The translations under genes were made by a program, and so were the position numbers. This document shows positions 6,941 through 11,268 of a stretch of 11,268 nucleotides of DNA, piece by piece. Source of the stretch: Cloacimonetes bacterium UBA5835 (lineage in GTDB: Bacteria > Cloacimonadota > Cloacimonadia > Cloacimonadales > Cloacimonadaceae); contig DJGX01000053.1 of NCBI GenBank assembly GCA_002432865.1, positions 1 through 11,268 on the forward strand, given 5' to 3'. Within the stretch, counting starts at the first letter, position 1. Each line of letters opens with the position of its first letter. Below the pieces are notes generated by a model that did not search any database, had not been told where the DNA came from, and saw only the letters and a list, made by a program, of their open reading frames with translations.

Positions 6941-6983
6941 TACTTTTTTCCTTTACTCGGCAAAGAGATTCTGCACTTTTTTC

Positions 6984-7020
6984 TTGACAACAAATCTTAA
7001 TGCAGCATTTGGATTAAAAT
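6984..7020 (+). promoter_or_regulatory. Possible glgP promoter
   Basis: A perfect TTGACA is at 6984-6989. At 17-18 bases there is only ATTTGG/TTTGGA, which is poor; TAAAAT (7015-7020) is 25 bases away, too far for a standard promoter. The -35 box is therefore only suggestive. An AGGGA site (7037-7041) stands 7 bases before the glgP ATG. Confidence 0.35.
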
Positions 7021-7048
7021 CTATACATATAAAGCTAGGGAACAACTA

Positions 7049-9574
7049 ATGAAAGAAGGTTTAATACAAAAAAATGACTATCATTCCATATTCTTTTCAG
7101 ATCGAGCAGAGGAATGTGGAAGTGAGATAAAGGCCTTATTTCTAAATCATCTGGAATATTCATTAATAAAAGATACAACCACTGTTAGAAATTGGGATAT
7201 ATATTATGCTTTGGCTCTCAGTTTACGCGATCTATTAATTGAGAGATGGTTACGCACTCAATATGAATATCGAAAGCAGGATGTGAAGAAAGTCTATTAT
7301 CTTTCAATGGAATTCTTGCTGGGGCGAATGCTAACCAACAGTTTAATAAATCTGGAAGTGTACAACGAAGTTTACGATATGTTAAAGCAGATGGGTTACC
7401 GCTTGGAAGATATAATTGAATTGGAACCGGACATGGGTTTAGGAAATGGAGGTTTAGGACGTTTAGCTGCCTGTTTTATGGATTCTTTAGCCACCCAAGC
7501 TTTTCCTGCTTATGGTTATGGAATTCGTTATGATTTTGGCATATTCAAACAGCAAATTGTTCAGGGTTATCAAGTTGAAGAACCAGACCACTGGCGAAAA
7601 AATGGTTGCCCATGGGAAATAAATCGTCCGGAACTCACATACCGAGTTCGTTTTGGAGGCAAAGTTATTACGCAGACCCTTCCTGATGGCAGAATTGAAT
7701 ATCATTGGGTTGATACAGAAGATGTTATGGCTGTTGCTTGGGATATTCCTGTTCCTGGTTATGAAGTAGATAATGTAAATAATTTACGTCTTTGGCAAGC
7801 AACCAGCAGTGATGAATTTGATTTGGAATATTTTAATAGTGGGGATTATGTAAAAGCGGTGGAGAAGAAAACCATTTCAGAGAACATCAGCAAAGTGCTC
7901 TATCCCAATGATAATGTTCATTTAGGTAAGGTGTTGCGTTTGCAGCAGGAGTATTTTTTTGTTTCTGCTACGCTCCAGGATATTTTTTCGCATTGGAAAA
8001 GGGATCATAATAGCTTTACGGACCTTCCAGAAAAGATTGCTATTCAGTTAAATGACACTCATCCAGCTCTTGCCATTCCTGAAATGATGCGTATTTTGAT
8101 TGATGAGGATCGTCTCAGTTTTGATTCTGCCTGGGAGATTACAAAGCGTTGTTTTTCTTTTACAAATCACACAATTTTACCTGAAGCTTTAGAAAAATGG
8201 AGTATTTCTCTTTTTGAGGAATTACTGCCGCGTCATCTATTACTTATTTATCAAATAAACAGTGTAGTAATGGAAGAAGTTATTCGCTTATATCCAGGTG
8301 ATATTGTTAAAATGCGTAATGTCTCTATAATTGAAGAAACTAATGGAAAAGCAATTAGGATGGCTCAGTTAGCAATTCATAGTGCACACAAAGTGAATGG
8401 GGTAGCCAAATTACATACCAAAATTCTATGTGAGAGAATTTTCCCCGATCTTGCTGAAATGTATCCTGATAAATTTCATAATATTACGAATGGTATCACT
8501 CCTCGGCTTTGGCTGCATACTTGTAATCCTCAATTAGCCAGTTTAATTACAGAATATATAGGAAACGGCTGGATTAGGAATTTGGAAGAAATTAGTAAAA
8601 TTGAACAGTATATAGATAATTACGACTTTCGTACTTCCTTTGCTGAAGTGAAGCAGATCAACAAAAATCACTTAAGTAAATACATTTACCGAGAAACAGG
8701 TATCAGAGTGCAGGATAATTCTCTCTTTTATACTCAGATAAAACGATTGCATGAGTATAAACGTCAATTATTGAATGTGTTAGGAGCGATTGCTCGTTAT
8801 TTTCAGATAAAAGATAATCCGCAAGGTGATTTTGTTCCGCATACAGTTATTTTTGCCGGAAAAGCGGCTCCTGGATATTATTTAGCTAAACGACTGATAA
8901 AATTGATAAATAACATTGGGGAAGTGGTGAATAAAGATCCTGATGTTAAAGACCGTTTGAAAGTAGTCTTCTTGCCAAATTATTCTGTTTCTCTGGCAGA
9001 AAAGATTATTCCGGCAACAGATCTTTCCATTCAAATTTCTACTGCAGGTTATGAAGCCAGCGGAACGGGAAATATGAAATTTGCTTTGAACGGAGCTTTA
9101 ACCCTGGGAACTTTGGATGGAGCCAATATCGAAATGTCTGAAGAAATCGGAATTGAAAATATGTTTATTTTTGGCTTGAATGCAGAGCAGGTAAGACATC
9201 TACAACAAAGCGGTTATAACCCCTATAGTTATTATGAAAATGATCCTGAACTGAAGAGAGTAGTTGATTCCTTAATAGATGGCAGCTTTGAGGAAGGCGA
9301 AAAAGGTCTCTTTCTGCCTATCTGGAAATCACTTATGGAAGAAGGTGACTTATATCTAAACTTAGTTGATTTTCGTGCTTTTATGGATGCATTTGATAGA
9401 GTTGATACACTTTATCAAAACCGCGAACAGTGGATAACAAAAGCTATAATAAATGTATCTAAAATGGGGAGATTCTCCAGCGATAGAGCAATTATGGAAT
9501 ATGCTAATCAAATTTGGAACATTCAACCCTTACCCTTGGTATTGAACAACGGGAACAACAATTCTTCTGTATGA
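7049..9574 (+). CDS. glgP: Glycogen/alpha-glucan phosphorylase (GT35 family)
   Basis: The product is 841 residues, the usual length of the long bacterial/eukaryotic-type phosphorylases. It releases glucose 1-phosphate from the non-reducing ends of glycogen or maltodextrin using phosphate, in the cytoplasm. Diagnostic motifs in order: VYYLSMEFLLGRML near residue 90; LGNGGLGRLAACFMDS; AYGYGIRYDFGIFKQ; QLNDTHPALAIPEMMRIL; FHNITNGITPRLWL; KRLHEYKRQLLN, part of the active site; and the pyridoxal-phosphate signature EASGTGNMKFALNGALTLGT. The cofactor lysine in that signature is K677. All recognised catalytic segments look intact and there is no frameshift. The start is supported by AGGGA 7 bases upstream. 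Its stop overlaps the start of the next gene (ATGA), so the two are very likely co-transcribed and translationally coupled. No other glycogen gene is in the window. Glycogen versus maltodextrin preference cannot be told from sequence by eye. Confidence 0.97.
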   Translation: MKEGLIQKNDYHSIFFSDRAEECGSEIKALFLNHLEYSLIKDTTTVRNWDIYYALALSLRDLLIERWLRTQYEYRKQDVKKVYYLSMEFLLGRMLTNSLINLEVYNEVYDMLKQMGYRLEDIIELEPDMGLGNGGLGRLAACFMDSLATQAFPAYGYGIRYDFGIFKQQIVQGYQVEEPDHWRKNGCPWEINRPELTYRVRFGGKVITQTLPDGRIEYHWVDTEDVMAVAWDIPVPGYEVDNVNNLRLWQATSSDEFDLEYFNSGDYVKAVEKKTISENISKVLYPNDNVHLGKVLRLQQEYFFVSATLQDIFSHWKRDHNSFTDLPEKIAIQLNDTHPALAIPEMMRILIDEDRLSFDSAWEITKRCFSFTNHTILPEALEKWSISLFEELLPRHLLLIYQINSVVMEEVIRLYPGDIVKMRNVSIIEETNGKAIRMAQLAIHSAHKVNGVAKLHTKILCERIFPDLAEMYPDKFHNITNGITPRLWLHTCNPQLASLITEYIGNGWIRNLEEISKIEQYIDNYDFRTSFAEVKQINKNHLSKYIYRETGIRVQDNSLFYTQIKRLHEYKRQLLNVLGAIARYFQIKDNPQGDFVPHTVIFAGKAAPGYYLAKRLIKLINNIGEVVNKDPDVKDRLKVVFLPNYSVSLAEKIIPATDLSIQISTAGYEASGTGNMKFALNGALTLGTLDGANIEMSEEIGIENMFIFGLNAEQVRHLQQSGYNPYSYYENDPELKRVVDSLIDGSFEEGEKGLFLPIWKSLMEEGDLYLNLVDFRAFMDAFDRVDTLYQNREQWITKAIINVSKMGRFSSDRAIMEYANQIWNIQPLPLVLNNGNNNSSV

Positions 9575-11187
9575 ACAGGATAAAAACCTGTCTCCTCTTT
9601 CTTTGTGGCTGTCTTTATCTTTTTCCCTTGACTGCTGCCATTGTTATAAATGAGGTTTGTTACGATCCAGTTGGTTCTGATGATGGTTTTGAATGGATAG
9701 AACTTTTTAATAACGGCAATAGTTCTGAACAACTGGAAGGGGCAAAAATTGTCTCTGGAGGAGCTTCTTTTACCCTTCAATACACTATTCCATTTTTTGA
9801 ATTAAGACCAGGTCGTTATTTATTGATAGGGGGTTCCTCGGTTCCTAATGCTCAACTTATCTATAATTTTAGTTTTCAAAATGGTGGTAGTGAAACAGAT
9901 GGTATCTGTTATATTAGTCCAGATGGAATTTATACTGATACTGTGCTTTACGATTCTCCTAATACAAATCAACTGATAGATGATACTAATTATCCCGGAA
10001 TTTATTTTGCACCAGATGTTATAGCAGGTAATTCTCTGGCAAGAATTATTGACGGTTTGGATACTAATAATTGTGCAATAGATTTCATTGCAGAAGCAAA
10101 TCCTACTCCCGGCTTGCCAAACCGGCGCCATTGCGATTATGCTTTTGGCCAATATAATTTTAATTATGATTATGGCTTTGCCGAAATAGATCTGTGGTTG
10201 AAAAATCTTAGTTCCATCACTCCTCTAATATCAGCAGAATTATCTGTTATGCAAAATGATGATTTACTGGCTCAGCAGATTATTTCTCCCATTCCTGCAT
10301 TAGATTCATTGTGGGTTAATTTAGCTTTTTACTGTAACAATTATCCTCTGATTTTAAAGCTAAATTTAACAGACGATCCGGATTCTACCAATAATATATT
10401 ATTGATTCCTATAAATCCGGATTTGGAACAGGGAATTTATATCAACGAATATTTGGCTAATCCCGAAACCAATAACCAGGAATGGATTGAGCTCTACTGT
10501 GGAATTAAACAGCGAGGGGATTATTATATTGAAGATAGTTCCAATTCCAAGATCCGTTTTTCTTTGCCCGAAAACAGTGGCTATTATGTTATCTGCCAAT
10601 ATCCAGAGGAATTACTTATTCGCTATCCGGATTGTCCAATAGGTTCTGTTATTTTAGCTGAGAGTTGGACATTTCTAAATAATTCTGGAGATCTTTTGGT
10701 TTTGAAAAATGAATCGACAACTTTGGATTCTATATCTTACACTGGAGAGGAAATATTAAAAGGAATATCCCGTGAAAGAGTTTTGAGCGATTCCACTGTT
10801 TTCTGGCAAAATTGTTATAACCAAATAGGAGGGACTCCTGGTTTACCAAATAGTATTTTACCCCAAACAGAACTTCCTGATTTAGGGAAAGTTACGCTAT
10901 CTGGAAGTCCCTGTAATGCTAAAGCTGGCGAAAAAATCACCCTTGCTTACAATTTTCCTGCTGAAACTAATCGTATTTCCTGCCGTATTTTTGATTTGAG
11001 TGGCCGTAAAATTTGTACAATTGCAGATTATTCTTTAGTAAATGCTTCAGGATTTGTTCATTGGAATGGTTGCAAACAGGATGGCACTTTTGCCTCTCGC
11101 GGACTTTATATTATTTTATGGGAATCGCAAAATGCGAGTGGGGGGAAAATAATGCGCAAACAATTTACTGCTGTTCTGAAAGGATAA
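9571..11187 (+). CDS. Secreted protein with two lamin-tail domains and a C-terminal sorting-type domain
   Basis: The product has 538 residues from the ATG at 9571, which overlaps the glgP stop as ATGA. The frame is also open from an ATG at 9514 inside glgP, but starting at 9571 puts a signal peptide at the very N terminus: MNRIK, a hydrophobic core, and a likely cut after LTAA (22-23). Modules: lamin-tail domain 1 (about 24-183, opening IVINEVCYDPVG with FEWIELFN); a CARDB-like beta segment (about 184-286, ending DDPDSTNNILL); lamin-tail domain 2 (about 287-432, opening IYINEYLANP with QEWIELYC); and a C-terminal domain (about 441-538) of the type IX/FlgD-Ig-like kind, with CRIFDLSGRKI, VHWNGCKQDGTFASRGLYII and a closing KQFTAVLKG. 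Both lamin-tail units end in TPGLPN. Lamin-tail domains in bacteria occur in exported proteins, often with nucleases or other enzymes; no enzyme domain is seen here. Role unknown: surface binding or structural is inferred. Translation probably depends on coupling, since no good Shine-Dalgarno site is close. Confidence 0.85.
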   Translation: MNRIKTCLLFLCGCLYLFPLTAAIVINEVCYDPVGSDDGFEWIELFNNGNSSEQLEGAKIVSGGASFTLQYTIPFFELRPGRYLLIGGSSVPNAQLIYNFSFQNGGSETDGICYISPDGIYTDTVLYDSPNTNQLIDDTNYPGIYFAPDVIAGNSLARIIDGLDTNNCAIDFIAEANPTPGLPNRRHCDYAFGQYNFNYDYGFAEIDLWLKNLSSITPLISAELSVMQNDDLLAQQIISPIPALDSLWVNLAFYCNNYPLILKLNLTDDPDSTNNILLIPINPDLEQGIYINEYLANPETNNQEWIELYCGIKQRGDYYIEDSSNSKIRFSLPENSGYYVICQYPEELLIRYPDCPIGSVILAESWTFLNNSGDLLVLKNESTTLDSISYTGEEILKGISRERVLSDSTVFWQNCYNQIGGTPGLPNSILPQTELPDLGKVTLSGSPCNAKAGEKITLAYNFPAETNRISCRIFDLSGRKICTIADYSLVNASGFVHWNGCKQDGTFASRGLYIILWESQNASGGKIMRKQFTAVLKG

Positions 11188-11268
11188 TTGCTATTTTCTT
11201 CGGTTGACAAGGATTAGAGGGTTTAGAAAGTTAAAAACTCTCAGAGCGACACAATGATAGCGATGGGT
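11188..11268. other. Start of the next intergenic region
   Basis: A TTGACA box lies at 11204-11209 without a clear -10 box. An 8-bp stem (11217-11224 with 11235-11242, one G-T pair, 10-base loop) follows. No T-run follows the stem, so it is not a clear terminator for the gene ending at 11187. No gene begins before the window ends. Confidence 0.35.

Larger units (their letters stand above)
6215..6983. other. Long intergenic stretch between groEL and glgP
   Basis: No open frame with a ribosome binding site is visible on either strand; the longest candidates are a few tens of codons. What it does hold is a 39-bp perfect palindrome (6525-6563) with satellite copies of its half-sites to about 6582, and an A6G6 tract (6929-6940). 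I recognise no tRNA, riboswitch or known small RNA in it. Confidence 0.6.

Noticed and set aside
9514..9570. Upstream in-frame ATG for the lamin-tail gene.
   Set aside because: It would place 19 polar residues before the signal peptide and overlap glgP by 61 bases; the ATG at 9571 gives a normal signal peptide and an ATGA junction.
9601..9615. Possible lipoprotein signal (L-C-G-C) in the lamin-tail protein.
   Set aside because: The hydrophobic core continues well past the cysteine to a better signal peptidase I site at LTAA, and the residue two before the cysteine is atypical for a lipobox.

Overview
The window is AT-rich bacterial DNA. It carries four protein genes, all on the + strand, separated by unusually long intergenic stretches (about 1030, 440 and 885 bases). 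The best lineage guess is the Cloacimonadota (Candidatus Cloacimonas type) or a neighbouring FCB-group phylum. The grounds are low GC and two secreted modular proteins that end in the same kind of C-terminal beta domain (an N-P-F-P-N-P-F-N-P motif, then a 'KIYNLKGQLI...WDGKDNNGHIVSAGTYIVRM'-like fold, as in type IX secretion or FlgD-Ig-like tails). A GroEL under a CIRCE operator and a long-form glycogen phosphorylase fit but do not discriminate. This assignment is inference from protein style.

Layout. Bases 1-1031 contain no convincing gene. They hold two 96%-identical copies of a 196-bp repeat (1-196 and 378-573) and a shorter motif family (TAGAGTYAAAAY) in both orientations, followed by the promoter region of the first gene. 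Bases 1032-4088 encode a 1018-residue secreted or surface protein built of Ig-like and fibronectin type III-like modules, closed by a clear hairpin terminator. Bases 4089-4529 hold a promoter with a TATAAT box and a near-perfect CIRCE operator. Bases 4530-6158 encode GroEL, closed by its own terminator; no groES lies next to it. Bases 6159-7048 contain a perfect 39-bp palindrome, related sub-repeats and an A6G6 tract, and no gene I can support. Bases 7049-9574 encode glycogen phosphorylase (glgP). Its stop codon overlaps the start (ATGA) of a 538-residue secreted protein with two lamin-tail domains and a C-terminal sorting-type domain (9571-11187). The last 81 bases hold no gene.

How the genes relate. 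groEL is a stand-alone, heat-shock (HrcA/CIRCE) regulated unit. glgP and the lamin-tail gene form a translationally coupled pair, an odd partnership of a cytoplasmic carbohydrate enzyme with an exported protein. The two exported proteins (genes 1 and 4) are linked by their C-terminal domains, which suggests a shared export or anchoring route whose machinery is not in the window. I found no certain new system. The items most worth following are the repeat family at 1-573, the 39-bp palindrome, and the glgP/lamin-tail coupling.
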